DNA of 64,000 nucleotides. Origin: Dactylorhiza incarnata (lineage: Eukaryota > Streptophyta > Magnoliopsida > Asparagales > Orchidaceae). The stretch is taken from the NCBI GenBank assembly GCA_033032865.1, contig JAWHQI010000170.1:3097001-3161000 (forward strand), written 5' to 3'. Of the stretch, positions 21,601 through 32,939 are shown piece after piece (the first letter of the stretch is position 1; the number at the start of each line of letters is the position of its first letter). Under the pieces are notes generated by a model that saw only the letters and a list, made by a program, of their open reading frames with translations, ran no database searches and was not told where the DNA came from. A program made the position numbers and the translations under genes.

Positions 21601-24600
21601 TTAACTTGAAAGATCTAGGACACCTAATTCAAGTCGTAATAAACGAAATCGTGCATCGGGAAGAGGTTTAGTGAATATGTCAGCGAGTTGAGAGTCTGTC
21701 CCAATGAAGCTTACTTTTACATTTTCTTTTTTAATGTGATCCCTAATGAAATGATGACGAACGTCGATGTGTTTGGATCTAGATTGGTGTACAGGATTAT
21801 ATGTGAGGTCTATTGCACTTTTGTTGTCATATTTAAGATCTATGTTTTTGAGATGAAATCCAAAGTCCTCTAGTGTTTGGCTCATCCATAATGCTTGTGC
21901 ACAACAACTACCAAGTGCGATATATTCGGCCTCCGTGGTGGAGAGTGCAACCAAAGATTGTTTTCTACTAGACCAGACAACTAAAGAGGGTCCTAAAAAA
22001 TGACACGTACCGCTAGTGCTTTTTCTATCTAGTGAACACCCAGGGTAGTCCGAATCGGAATAGCCGTGGAGTGTGAAAGAGTCATTATGTGGGTACCATA
22101 ATCCTAATTTAGATGACCCAATTAGATAACGAAAAATACGTTTTACCGCTTTTAAATGAGATTCTTTTGGATCGGCTTGAAAGCGAGCACATAAACATAC
22201 GGCAAACATAATATCTGGTCTAGATGCACTTAAATAAAGAAGAGAACCTATCATTCCTCTATATAGTGTTTGATCAATAGAAATTCCAGATTCATCTTTT
22301 CCTAGTTTTAAGGAAGCACTCATAGGAGTAGAGACTTGTTTAAGATTTTCAAATCCAAATCGTTTAAGCATATCGTGAACATATTTTGATTGACAAATAA
22401 AAATACCATCAGTTCTTTGTGAAATTTGAAAACCAAGAAAATATGATAGTTCTCCTACAAGACTCATTTCAAATTCATTTTTCATTATTAAGACTACTTC
22501 ATTACACAACTCTTCATTAGTGGCTCCAAAAATGATGTCATCAACATATATTTGTAGAATAATTAATTCGTTATTTTTACGCTTAATGAAGAGTGTGTTG
22601 TCTGCACTTCCCATAACATAATCGTGCTCTAACAAAAATGATGTAAGACGATCATACCAGGCACGGGGCGCTTGTTTTAAACCATAAAGCGCTTTTTCTA
22701 ATTTGTAAACATGATTTGGAAATCTTTCATTTATGAAAGCGGGGGGTTGTTCTACATAAACTTCTTCTTTAATGAACCCGTTTAAAAAAGCACTTTTAAC
22801 ATCCATTTGAAATAATTTTATTCTTTTAAAACTCGCAAATGCCAAAAATATTCGTATAGATTCTAAGCGAGCTACGGGTGCAAAAGTTTCTTCAAAATCT
22901 ACCCCCTCGATTTGTGAATAGCCTTGAGCAACTAAGCGTGCTTTATTTCTTACAATCCTAGATTCACCATCTAGCTTATTTTTAAAAATCCATTTTACGC
23001 CAATAATTGGATGATTAGATGGTCTTTCTACTAAATTCCAAACTTTATTTCTTTCAAATTGTCCTAACTCTTCATTCATTGCCAAAAACCAAAATTCGTC
23101 ATTTAAAGCGGTGGAAACGTTTTTAGGTTCAATTTCAGACACAAAGCAAATATTTGAAAATGTTTCATGAAGAGACGACCGAGTTCTTACCCCAGTAGAA
23201 GGTTCCCCAATGACTAGCTCCTTTGGATGATTTTTGGAGAAGTTTAGAATGCTTGGAGGTACATATTCATCTTCTTTTGGCTTCTCCTCCTCTTCTTTGG
23301 ACGGTTCTTCTTCGTCGTGCTCCAAGGATGGCAAAGGTTCATCATCGGTACCTGTAGGGAGCTTTTCTGCACATGGAACAAACTCATCAAATATGACATT
23401 AATTGACTCTTCAACCTTGCTTGATCTTTTATTAAATATTCTATATGCTTTACTAGTTGAAGAATAACCAAGAAATATTCCTTCATTGCATTTTTCGTCA
23501 AATTTTCCTAAAGAATCTTTTGTATTAAGAATGAAGCATTTACATCCAAATACTCTAAAATACGATACGTTAGGTTTCTTTTGATAGTAGAGTTCATATG
23601 GTGTGAGAGTTAATGATGGGCGAAGCATAACTCTATTCATTACATAGCATGCAGTGCTTACAGCTTCTGCCCAAAAATACTTAGGTAATTTATATTCAGA
23701 TAGCATTGTGCGTGCAAGTTCTTGTATTGTCCTATTTTTCCGTTCTACAACACGGTTTTGTTGAGGTGTGCGTGGAGCAGAGAACTCATGCTTAATACCT
23801 AACATGTCACAAAAAGATTTAAAATTTTCATTTTCAAATTCACCTCCATGATCTGAGCGAATGCATTTTATTTTTAAATCTAATTCATTTTGAATGCGAG
23901 TACATAATTTTGAAAATTCGCAAAACGCATCAGATTTGGAGGAGAGAAATAAAGTCCAACAATATCTAGAACAGTCATCTATGAGAACATAAATGTATAA
24001 TCTACCACCAAGACTTGCAGTGTTAACGGGACCAAAAAGATCCATATGAATTAATTGCAGAGGTTTTGATGTAGAAATTTCATTTTTGCTTTTAAAAGAC
24101 GACTTAGTAAATTTGCCTTTTTGGCATGGAGGGCATAATGAAGATAAATTTCCATTTAACTTAGGCAATCCTCTAATCAATTCTCTTTTTGCTAGTTTTA
24201 AGATGAGCTTTGTACTAGCGTGGTCTAAGCGTCTATGCCATAATTCTAATTCATCATTTTTCGTTATAAAACATTTTATAGAAGATTTAGAAAGATCATG
24301 AAATGAAACTATGTAAACATTATGAATTCTAGGTGCAGTTAATAACACATCTTTTGTTTTAGGATTAACAATCTTGCAAAGATTAGTGGAAGATTCAAAA
24401 AGTACGTCTAAACCTTTATCACAAAGTTGACTTATAGATATTAGGTTATGTTTTAATCCTTTCACATAAAGCACATTTGATATAAGAAAAGATGCGTTAC
24501 CCACTGTACCAATTCCCATGATCCTTCCTTTACCGTTATCGCCAAACGTCACTATTCCTCCTTTCTTCTTTTCTAAGCTAAGGAATTTTGATTTATTGCC

Positions 24601-24669
24601 CGTCATGTGTTTGGAGCAGCCTGAGTCCAAATACCACACGTCTTCTGTTTCCTTAGCCTTCCTGCAAAT
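21601..24669 (-). CDS. Sirevirus-like pol: protease, integrase, RT, RNase H
   Basis: About 1,020 uninterrupted residues. Protease: [13 protein letters not shown] near the start. GAG-pre-integrase: [10 protein letters not shown]...CPPCQKGKF. Integrase: [34 protein letters not shown] and [10 protein letters not shown], so the DDE triad is intact. [47 protein letters not shown] and the catalytic [10 protein letters not shown]. RNase [47 protein letters not shown] and [13 protein letters not shown]. It ends with TAA at 21601. It follows gag in the same frame, separated only by a TAG at 24670-24672. This is the best preserved pol in the window. Confidence 0.93.
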   Translation of the reverse strand: MCRKAKETEDVWYLDSGCSKHMTGNKSKFLSLEKKKGGIVTFGDNGKGRIMGIGTVGNASFLISNVLYVKGLKHNLISISQLCDKGLDVLFESSTNLCKIVNPKTKDVLLTAPRIHNVYIVSFHDLSKSSIKCFITKNDELELWHRRLDHASTKLILKLAKRELIRGLPKLNGNLSSLCPPCQKGKFTKSSFKSKNEISTSKPLQLIHMDLFGPVNTASLGGRLYIYVLIDDCSRYCWTLFLSSKSDAFCEFSKLCTRIQNELDLKIKCIRSDHGGEFENENFKSFCDMLGIKHEFSAPRTPQQNRVVERKNRTIQELARTMLSEYKLPKYFWAEAVSTACYVMNRVMLRPSLTLTPYELYYQKKPNVSYFRVFGCKCFILNTKDSLGKFDEKCNEGIFLGYSSTSKAYRIFNKRSSKVEESINVIFDEFVPCAEKLPTGTDDEPLPSLEHDEEEPSKEEEEKPKEDEYVPPSILNFSKNHPKELVIGEPSTGVRTRSSLHETFSNICFVSEIEPKNVSTALNDEFWFLAMNEELGQFERNKVWNLVERPSNHPIIGVKWIFKNKLDGESRIVRNKARLVAQGYSQIEGVDFEETFAPVARLESIRIFLAFASFKRIKLFQMDVKSAFLNGFIKEEVYVEQPPAFINERFPNHVYKLEKALYGLKQAPRAWYDRLTSFLLEHDYVMGSADNTLFIKRKNNELIILQIYVDDIIFGATNEELCNEVVLIMKNEFEMSLVGELSYFLGFQISQRTDGIFICQSKYVHDMLKRFGFENLKQVSTPMSASLKLGKDESGISIDQTLYRGMIGSLLYLSASRPDIMFAVCLCARFQADPKESHLKAVKRIFRYLIGSSKLGLWYPHNDSFTLHGYSDSDYPGCSLDRKSTSGTCHFLGPSLVVWSSRKQSLVALSTTEAEYIALGSCCAQALWMSQTLEDFGFHLKNIDLKYDNKSAIDLTYNPVHQSRSKHIDVRHHFIRDHIKKENVKVSFIGTDSQLADIFTKPLPDARFRLLRLELGVLDLSS

Positions 24670-26556
24670 CTAGAAAGAGGATGAGAGTAAAGACCCAGAT
24701 ACCCAAGAGGTACCACCCATAGAGTAAGTGGATTTCTTAGGTACCCAGATTTGTTTTAATGATCGTTGATTTATTATATTCCTGCAAGAGCCAGACGTGT
24801 GTCCAAATTTAAGACAATTAGCACACGAAATAAATGGGGTTGAGACCCTTTTCTGAGTTTCTATGTTGCTCTTGCTGGATGATGTTTGTACATTAGAAAG
24901 ACCAGAAAAAATTTTAACTTTAGAGCTACCGCCGGCGTTAGTAGCTAGCGCCGGGCGGTAGTGTTCACTTTTATATCTGAGTCCGATTTTTCCAGACCCA
25001 AAGCATTGATTACCCAGAAGCATATCCAGGGATTTTTTACCAATCCCGAATTTGGTTATGACTAAATTGAGATTTTGATTTTGTTTTTTAAGAGATGTAT
25101 TTTCTTGAACAATCATAACACATTTGTTTTCAAATCCTTTTTTGTTCTTTTCAATTTGTAATATAGAAGCTTTCAATCTTCTCTCTAAGTCCCCCTTCTC
25201 TTTTGCAATAATTTTGTTTTGTGAGAGGGCATTAGAGAGAGATACTTCAATTTCTTTTAACTTAAATAAGGAGTGCTCACATTCTTAACATGAGACTTTT
25301 CTTTTTTCAAGAGAAACTATTTTTTTTGTGAGCTTACGATTTTCTTTTATAATAGATTCATTTTCAAGATTTAGTAAAACAAATTTATCATAAAGTTCTT
25401 CAAAAGTAGGAGGAGATACCTCAGTGTCGCTAAGAACACTGGTGTCGTCATCGTCGCTTTTGGCCATCAAGCACAAGTTTGCTTCCTCCTCGCTACTTGA
25501 CTCAGATTCGTTTGACTCTTCAGAGGAAGAGTCATCCCAAGTGGCGGCCTTCAACACTTTCTTCTTTTCTTTTGTTTTCTTTTGTTCTTTTCGTTCCTTT
25601 TGGTATTTTGGGCACTGGCTCCGAATGTGCCCGGTTTTTCTGCAGTGATAGCATTCTAGAGGCGGCCTTTCTTCTTCGTCATCGCTTCCTTTTTCTTTCC
25701 TTGATGAAGAGGAAGATCCCTTTCGTCGAGTGTCCTTTTGGAAGAATTTTCTGCATGTGTTCCTTCTTTCTGGATTCCTGATGAACTTTTTGAAGTTCTT
25801 CACCAGGAGTCCTTCATCATCATCGTCCTCTTCGGTGCACTCCTTCTTTGATGTTAGTGCCAACGCCTTTTTCTTCGGCTCTTTGTTGTATTCTTCATGT
25901 TGAATTTGCAGTTCTACCTCATGGGTTTTGAGATTCCCAATGAGGTTCTCGATCTGGAGCGTTCTTAAGTTGTGCGACTCCGAGATGGCTGTCACCTTCG
26001 GATTGAACCTTGGGGGTAAGGAACGAAGAATTTTCCTCACCAAGTCCCCGTCGGAGTAGGTCTTTCCAAGTGCCTTTGATGCGTTGACAATCTTTGTAAA
26101 GCGAGTGTACATGGAGTTGATGTCCTCTTCCGTGTCCATCCTGAATTTCTCGTATTCAGATTCCAGTTGAAACAGCTTTGCATCTTTCACCTGCGATGTA
26201 CCTTCGTGAGTTACTTCTAATTGATTCCAAATATCATAAGCAGTAGTGCATGCAGAAATTCTATTAAACTCAGTTTTATTTAAAGCGCAATATAAGGCAT
26301 TCATTGCTTTAGCATTATTTTTACACCTTAGTTTATCGTTGTCGTCCCATTTATCCTTAGATTTTGCTAATGTCGCTTCTCCCACTACAGTTGTAGGAGG
26401 AGAGTACCGAACTTCTACCATGTTCCATACTTCTACATCCATAGTCATAAGAAAACACATCATTCGATTTTTCCAGTAGTTAAAATCAGACCCAGTAAAG
26501 AGAGGTGGTCGACTAACCCCTTGACCCTCAGGAAAAGCGAGATCATGAGACGCCAT
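24670..26556 (-). pseudogene. Sirevirus-like gag with one internal stop and a terminal TAG
   Basis: It starts MASHDLAFPEGQG at 26556, 33 nt inside the primer site. The capsid domain has GSDFNYWKNRMMCFLMTMDV, AYDIWNQLEVTHEGTSQVKD and LVRKILRSLPPRFNPKVTAI. Acidic and Lys-rich segments follow, with a CCHC knuckle, CYHCRKTGHIRSQC. A TAA at 25285-25287 interrupts a long coiled-coil-like stretch. The frame reopens without shift (EHSLFKLKEIEVS..., second cysteine motif CANCLKFGHTSGSC), then meets TAG at 24670-24672 just before the protease. The two cysteine motifs and long C-terminal part suit a Sirevirus gag. Two copies of the GC palindrome motif lie inside the coding DNA at 24927-24963. Confidence 0.87.
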
Positions 26557-26588
26557 TGTTTCCGGTTGTTAAGCCGATTGGAACAAAC

Positions 26589-26600
26589 GCTCTGATACCA
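26589..26600 (-). promoter_or_regulatory. tRNA-iMet primer-binding site
   Basis: Minus-strand TGGTATCAGAGC is a perfect match to the initiator-Met tRNA site, two bases after the LTR end (TCCAACA, AG). Confidence 0.92.
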
Positions 26601-26602
26601 CT

Positions 26603-26885
26603 TGTTGGATCGGTCGGCGCCCTTAGAGGGGGGGGGGGGGTGAATAAGGGTTTTCAAAAACTTTATATTTTATTTAGAAAATTTTGGAATATTGCAATAA
26701 GAAGACAAGTAAAATAAAAAGAGAGACAAGCTTTATTGATATTAAATCAGTATTACAAAACTTGATCTCAATGTCGCTAGAGATCGGAGACGAATAATAA
26801 AAGCTCTTTTCGTTTTCTATCCCGACTCGCTTCCCCACGAACCGGTGGCCCTAGCCTCCTCCTTCCCGGATTCGGCCTCAAGCCG

Positions 26886-26886
<1 letters not shown>
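26603..26886 (-). repeat. partial 5' LTR of Sirevirus-like element
   Basis: It matches 18196-18478 of the 3' LTR almost base for base, then stops at a 39-nt poly-C run (26886-26924). U3, R and most of U5 are missing. Confidence 0.9.
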
Positions 26887-26925
<39 letters not shown>

Positions 26926-28266
26926 CGCGCGCGTAGGTCCCACGCCAAAAAGACCGGGCGAGCATACCCTGCATGGCCCGCTCGGCCGTGGCCAAACAAG
27001 TCGAACGACAGTCGTAGCATCTGTCTCGTCCGCATCAAGATGAGTTTGCTCGACAAATATGGGAGTTTGCATTATATCAAATATTGAAATATGTATTTAA
27101 AATTACTTAAAATTGTAAATTAAAACAGCTGAAATAATTAAAATTAACGAATAAAAAATTCATAAAATATTTGTAAATTCCTAGATATAAAAATATTAAG
27201 ATAATAGCATAAAAGTATGTAAATAATTAAATGACATAAATTTTAGAGCAAAATGAGAATAACTATATTATCATTATTAATAGAGATATAATTAAATAGG
27301 GTTTAATATTAATATAAGAAAATTAAGACTAATGCATTTTTGATAGAAATTTGTATATCTCCTCCCCATTAATGGGTATTATAAAAATAATAATAAAGTT
27401 TTTATAAATATGTTATGATTATCACAATCAACTAAACATATATATTAGAAGTGTAAATTAAAAAAAAAATATTTAATATTAACACAAGACCCCATCCCAT
27501 CTTACAAAAAAATATATATAAATAAAACTTAATAACCTAACATAACGGTAATCTTTAAAAGCCTCCATTATATGGACCTAATCATGCCAACAATCTCCAA
27601 TTCTTTGAAATCCGGCTTGGATCTTAATTTTTGTCTATAGGAGATCGAAATGATCTCCCAAAAGATCATTTTGATCTCCCATTAAATCATTTTGAACTCC
27701 TAGGCGATCGAAAAGATCTACTACCCGGACGAAATTTTGAATCTAGAGCCCGATTCCAAAAAAATCCTCCAGCAATCCATGTAGTAGACCTACCTTTTGA
27801 TGCTCCCAAGGTGTTATTAGTTGACTTAATAACACATCAGGGTTCTGATTGGGCTTTGGAAGATTTAGGTTGTGTGGGCGGATCCCGGGGTGGTCATTGC
27901 CGCAGTCCATTTGGCGGGGCCGGGCCACGGCCGGACAGCAGGATCCCCGAGGACCTGCCAAACGGCACGCGGTCACGGCCGGGCGGTGCCGTCCGCGCAA
28001 CCGCAGCAGATCCGCCATGCCAACTGAAGCCTTTATGAGAGTACCTTCATGACTTAACTGATTTATCAACATCTGCAGTTTTCCACATAAGAACAAGAAT
28101 ATAAGTGCATAATTAGCCCTTTAGAATGAGGCCTATCCTAATTAGACACCTTTTGATTCTTACAAATAAACTTATGATGCATTATTATTAAGTATTCTCA
28201 TAATTTATTTATAATAGTACCAACATACACACTATTTCTTTTTTAATGTTCTCGTATCAATGAAGG
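26887..28266. other. poly-C run and AT-rich intergenic DNA, no gene seen
   Basis: A 39-nt C run followed by alternating GC joins non-LTR sequence at about 26935. From 27060 to 27600 the DNA is very AT-rich. At 27640-27720 GATC-containing inverted motifs repeat. A GC-rich island at 27870-28020 has no recognisable product. The C run may mark a deletion junction or an assembly artefact. Confidence 0.6.
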
Positions 28267-28691
28267 GTGCTGTTATAATCAAACCCTTTTTGATTGCTAG
28301 CAAACCAATTCTTACGAGTTATTATGCGTCTTTTGAAAATACGCCTTGTACATGCATTTTTAGGAAAAGTGTTCAACACGAAAATAGTAGATCTCGTCGA
28401 GATCTACAACTTTCGTGTTGAACACTTTTCCTAAAAATGCAAGTACAAGGCGTATTTTCTTGTTATTTTCAAAAATTCACTATAGTTACGATCAAGGCGA
28501 TTTTAGGGCCTTGTGCGTGCATTTTTAGGAAAAGTGTTCAACATGAAAGTTGTAGATCTCGACGAGATCTACAATTTTCGTGTTGAACACTTTTCCTAAA
28601 AATGCATGTACAAAGCGTATTTTCAAAAGCCGAGTAATAACTCATAGAAATTGATTTGCTAGCAACCAAAAAAATTTGCTTATAACAGCAC
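28267..28691. mobile_element. double-hairpin MITE, copy 1
   Basis: The ends are long inverted repeats (GTGCTGTTATAATCAAA at the left; the right end is its imperfect complement). Between them are two near-perfect hairpins (about 28342-28452 and 28509-28617), each with arms of about 50 bp containing TTTAGGAAAAGTGTTCAAC and an apex around AGATCTCGTCGAGATCT. There is no ORF. No clear target duplicate was seen for this copy. Confidence 0.8.
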
Positions 28692-28929
28692 TATATATAT
28701 ATATATATTCATATATATAATTTCAAAAACTTTCCCTAAACTCCAAAAGTTAGCATAATTACAGGTTGCACCCCCTCTTGTTTTTGAAATTACAAAAAAA
28801 CCTCCCTTATAAGTTTACATTTCATAACATTTATGCACAGAAATATCTCCTTGAAGTAAATTTTTAAGAGGGTCATTATGTGCATGGAAGTTACGAGGAG
28901 ATTTTTGTAATTTCACGGAGACCACCCCT

Positions 28930-29858
28930 GGGAGTTTGCATAATTACAGGTTGCACCCCTCTCTTTCGAAATTACATTTACCTCCCCTATAAGTTCCCCT
29001 AGTTTACAAAAATAGCCCTTCCCTTAGAAATATGGATGAAAAATGATAAAATCAGCTCAATAATTTTACGTTATTCAATTTTATCCTTTGTAATGACTCT
29101 ACACTGAAAGGTTTTTTTTCCATTAGAAATATAAATGAAAAGTGATAAAATATGCCAAATTATTTTAGGGCAGTGTTAAAAGCAAATCAGAATTGGCTAT
29201 TAGCAAACCAATTTTTATGAGTTATTACACAGCTTTTGAAAATACGCTTTGTACATGCATTTTTAGGAAAAGTATTCAACACGAATATTGTAGATCTCAT
29301 CAAGATCTACAACTTTCGTGTCGAACACTTTTCCTAAAAATGCACGCACAAAGACCTAAAATCGCCCTGATCGTTACTATAGTGAATTTTTGAAAATAAC
29401 AAGAAAATACGCCTTGTACATGCATTTTTAGGAAATGTGTTCAACACGAAAGTTGTAGATCTCGACGAGATCTACAATTTTCGTGTTGAACATTTTTCCT
29501 AAAAATGCATGTACAAAACGTATTTTCAAAAGCCGTGTAATAACTCATAGAAATTGGTTTGCCAATAGCCATTTCTGGTTTGCCTTTAACAACTCCCTTA
29601 TTTTATGATATTCCAATTTTAACCTTTATAATAACTATACATTGAAAAAAAATGTATTACATTTTACCCTTTGTAATGAATCTAGAATCTTTACAATATA
29701 ATAAAATTGAAATATCATAAAATAATTTGGCTCATTTTATCATATTTCATCCATATTTCTAATGGAAGGCATTTTTGTAATCTGAGAAAACTTAGAGGGG
29801 GGAGGTAAACATAATTTTGAAAGATAGAGGGGTGCAACCTGTAATTATGCAAAAAACC
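28930..29858. mobile_element. TIR element (outer MITE) hosting a second hairpin MITE
   Basis: The left arm begins near TTTGCATAATTACAGGTTGC (about 28935) and the right arm (29690-29858) is its imperfect reverse complement over about 150 bp, through TAGAAATATGGATGAAA. A related fragment of the same terminus occurs at 28748. The element is split by the MITE at 29169-29597. Confidence 0.7.
29169..29597. mobile_element. double-hairpin MITE, copy 2, with 9-bp target duplication
   Basis: It has the same architecture as the copy at 28267. Ends are GGCAGTGTTAAAAGCAAA and the complement of GGGAGTTGTTAAAGGCAAA. Flanks TTATTTTAG (29160-29168) and TTATTTTAT (29598-29606) form a 9-bp duplicate with one mismatch, which suits a Mutator-type MITE. 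Confidence 0.78.
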
Positions 29859-30277
29859 AACATACCACATAGATGACTTATATATCATAACTATCATATT
29901 AGGCATAGAATTTCTTAAAATCATATAAGAACTATCATAAGATTCTCAAATAATCTTATTACAATTTATACTCTTTCATTCCATCATTAACAGCATCATT
30001 ACAAAAAAGTATTCTAAAAGGCAATTTGTGCATCTAAATATCATCATTAGCAGACTTAAACCAACATACTCATATAATCTTTGGGTGTGAAAATAGCAAT
30101 TGGAGATAATATAGCTGCGAACGCATCCCAAGCATGTTGCTACATATACTGGGTGAGGCCAGGAGAACTTTTCGTGTTAGGGCGCAAGTTAATGCCGTCG
30201 ATATTAATTGAAGAAAGAAAGAAATTGTCTGAGTTCAAGCAACATTAGATGAGGAATTTCCTCGAGAGCGGAACTAA
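29859..30277. other. AT-rich intergenic DNA, nothing recognised
   Basis: No ORF, repeat or motif that I can support. Confidence 0.6.
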
Positions 30278-30497
30278 GGCTCAGTTTGGACGGCGTTGGT
30301 GGTCATGAACGCGATTGTTATGAACCGTCGTTCGTGAATGCCCGACCTCACCTACGAACTTCATCCACTTTTATGTTCAAAAGTAATATTCTTTTCTTAG
30401 TGGCCGTCATTACTGTTGACATGTCAAACACACATTATATGATGGTGGCGTTTTTGACCAAGCTCACCGGAGCAAAATCGCCGTGCCAAATGGAGCT
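30278..30497. mobile_element. Tourist-like MITE 1
   Basis: Terminal inverted repeats GGCTCAGTTTGG and the complement of AGCTCCATTTGG are flanked by TAA on both sides, as for PIF/Harbinger-type elements. It shares GTGGTCATGAACGCG subterminal sequence with the two MITEs to its right. Confidence 0.7.
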
Positions 30498-30509
30498 TAA
30501 ATCAATTTA

Positions 30510-30657
30510 GGCTCCGTTTGGCACGACGGTGGCGGTTGTGAACGCGGTGCCCATTCACGAATGAACACAACTACTGAAACAATGACAACAGCAAATAAAA
30601 GTGGATGACAGTTTTATCACCACGTTCATGACCGCCACCACTGTACCAAACGAAGCC
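30510..30657. mobile_element. Tourist-like MITE 2
   Basis: TIRs GGCTCCGTTTGG and the complement of GGCTTCGTTTGG lie between two TTA target duplicates (30507-30509, 30658-30660). Its core AATGAACACAACTACTGAAA segment is repeated with few changes directly outside its right end. Confidence 0.75.
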
Positions 30658-30936
30658 TTAATGAACACAACTATTGAGACAATAACAACAGCAAATAAAA
30701 TATTTGTAATAAAAAAAACGACGACAAAACGATCTAGACAAATGATACATGTGAAAGGGAGAAAATTTGTTGAAGAAAGAAAGTGGATTAAGTACAAGAA
30801 GAGGGAGGTCTAGAAGAGAAAGTGATATCACACAGGATCCCAACAATCACAACCATCCAATTATAGGTTTCTTATTCACAGCCAGGAAATATGAGGTAGA
30901 AGAAGCGCAGCATGGAGGAAGTAGCAACATGAATTC

Positions 30937-31118
30937 GGCTCCGTTTGGTACAGTGGTGGCGGTCATGAACGCGGTGATAAAACCCTCATTCATTAACGCC
31001 CACCTAAGGAACTTCATCCACTTGAACATAAAAATGAATGAAGTTTCTTAGGTGCCCGTTCACAAACGACGATTTTACCACCGCGTTCACGACCGCCACC
31101 GTCATGCCAAACAGAGCT
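30937..31118. mobile_element. Tourist-like MITE 3
   Basis: It starts GGCTCCGTTTGGTACAG and ends with the complement of AGCTCTGTTTGGCATGAC. The element folds over nearly its whole length around 31027. The 3-bp flanks do not clearly match. Confidence 0.68.
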
Positions 31119-31599
31119 GAAGTAAGAAAAGCAGCTGAATAGGGTTTGCAACCAACAATAGAAACAGGGAAGCAATCATAGAATTGGATAAACTTTGAAT
31201 AGCAGCCATGGAAATGTTAAAATATGAAATTAAAATCATATTTTACAAATATCAAGTAAAGGGAACCACTTTTCGCCTGGATGGACCTCCCGGGTGATGG
31301 GCAGTTAACAATGGGCTTGAAATCATATGCTCTGAGATGTTTACTCAGAATTTGAAGGAAAGGGAAGCGTTGAGTCGCACTAATGTGTTCCGTTGTTACC
31401 CCTGGTCCGACCAATCTCGCACCTCCTTTACTCAGACGACAACCTGATTTTACTAAAATTGGCCTGGTTAATGATTTGGAGGTCGAGAAGGTGATTTTTG
31501 ATTTCTGCAAAAGGCTTAGGCAAGCGGTCCACCTCTGTAAGTCGAACATTTGATTCGGTCGCATAGTCCTGAAGACGCTTTGCTTATCAATTGAGGAGG

Positions 31600-32407
31600 T
31601 TCGTAGGGTGTCCCACTCGAGATTGAAGTGAAAGTACCTCAATATTCCTCCTGCTGGAAAAAAGCTCCACAACACCGCATTTGATTTTGCAATCCAAAAG
31701 GTGGAGTGCCACATTGCTTGTTGCCGCTCTTGGGCCCTCTCATTTGCGAATCTTCTCCTTCTCTAAGCTAACATAAGCTCCATTCATTCTATTGTGCCAA
31801 TGTAGGTCTTCCTACAGGTGTATTCGAAAAATTGAGAATCTCATCGGGAATTCTATTTAGTGTGGTTGATCTAGTCGGTAAAAAGTGTTGGGGACTTGGG
31901 TGTCCGTAATCTTAGTTGTTCAGCAAGATACCTTCCTTGAGATATTAGTGGGGAAAACTGCACTTGGTTCGTTGCTCACATATATGGAGGGAGATTTCTG
32001 TGCGCCTTCAGCTGGTGCTCCATATGGTTTGTTAGGTGGTACGGGATGTTGCTCTACCCTATCTCTAAAGCTCCATGCTTAGTGAACGTGGAAAATTTGG
32101 AATGTATCACTTAAGTTTCTGAGCTCATTCGCACATATGGAGACTGAGATCGGGAGAAAATTCTGATTTGGTGTGGTGAGGAGATCGGTCTTCTCTCACT
32201 AAGAGGCACTATCACGATCGCCTCGGGTGGGATGAACCAGACTGGTGGTCGTCCCCCATCGTCTGATTTATGAGTAGCTCCGCAAAGACCCGTCCATGTT
32301 CCGGATCGCTGGATTTGGAAGGAATATTTCCCCCAGGGCCAAGTGTTTCTTATGGAAGCTGATTCTGGACTCTGTTTTGTCGGAGCTTGTTTGTGGTGCA
32401 GGGTATG
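31600..32407 (+). pseudogene. decayed LINE 3' part (RT tail and zf-RVT region)
   Basis: Scattered plus-strand fragments resemble the C-terminal half of plant L1-type LINE ORF2: GDLGVRNLSC (about 31890) and PRAKCFLWKLILDS (about 32330-32370, the usual FLW motif before the zinc-ribbon). Frameshifts and stops are frequent. After the gypsy insertion the sequence resumes at about 37910 with CPTCGG and ESIF-like codons, as expected of the zf-RVT cysteines. Assignment rests on short motifs only. The interval 31119-31600 shows nothing recognisable. Confidence 0.45.
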
Positions 32408-32887
32408 TGTTACCGATTTGCAGGAGGAGGAACCACCTTGGCGGGTGTACGCACGGCGTCCGCGCGAATCAAGCAACAAGGAAGCAACGGACACGACTGT
32501 CTCGCCCGGCGCTAGGGAGGGCGGTAGCACAAGCGATAGCTTGAGGGGCGCGGTATCGCCCAGCGATAGGGAGGGAGGTAGCACAGGCGCTCACGCGGGG
32601 GGCGCGGCTGAAGGTGTGGGGCAAGCATAGTAATTGTTATGTATGGCAGGGGGTATTTTGGGGACTTGGGTTAGGACCTCATAGTATAAGAGGTTGTGTT
32701 TAGACCTAATTTTGTATCTTTGGATCACTTGAGTAATTTAGGGGCTGCTCCCCTTTTCTCTTCCCTTCTCTCTCTCTATCCCTCTCTCTACCCTCTTCCC
32801 TTTCGTCTCTCCCCCTCTTCTCGCTCGACCTAGCTACCGCCCCTGCTACCGCCTCACCGCCGACCGTCTGTTACCCTAGTGGTAACA
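32408..32887 (+). repeat. 5' LTR of Reina-like element
   Basis: It starts TGTTACCGATTTGCAGG and ends TAGTGGTAACA. GTATAAGAGG at about 32679 is a TATA candidate. Two copies of a CGCCC(G/A)GCG(C/A)TAGGGAGG block lie upstream of it. Relative to the 3' copy it carries an extra 12 bp (CCCTGCTACCGC) near its end. A TGG-initiated primer-site candidate follows at 32889. Confidence 0.9.
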
Positions 32888-32939
32888 TTGGTCCGACCTG
32901 CCGCTCCGCCCGCCTCCGTGCCGCCGGAAACTCGCTGCC

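Larger units (their letters stand above)
18196..26886 (-). mobile_element. Sirevirus-like Ty1/copia retrotransposon, 5' LTR truncated
   Basis: Minus-strand order: partial 5' LTR (26886-26603), tRNA-iMet primer site, gag, protease, integrase, RT, RNase H, a 2.2 kb non-coding 3' region with repeated polypurine tracts, and the 3' LTR (19367-18196). Repeated polypurine tracts and a palindrome-rich U3 are known Sirevirus traits. There is no env-like ORF after pol. Its insertion cut the 5' end of another copia at 18195. The target duplicate cannot be checked because the 5' LTR stops at a poly-C run. Confidence 0.88.

Noticed and set aside
23234..23467. Plus-strand ORFs opposite the Sirevirus-like pol
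   Set aside because: Antisense shadows of a clearly coding minus-strand frame.
30555..30846. Short hydrophobic ORFs
   Set aside because: They lie in and beside MITEs, on both strands, with no independent support.
31217..31714. 165-aa minus-strand ORF
   Set aside because: No recognisable motif. The plus strand at its right end carries weak LINE-like signals, so it is probably an antisense shadow of degraded DNA.
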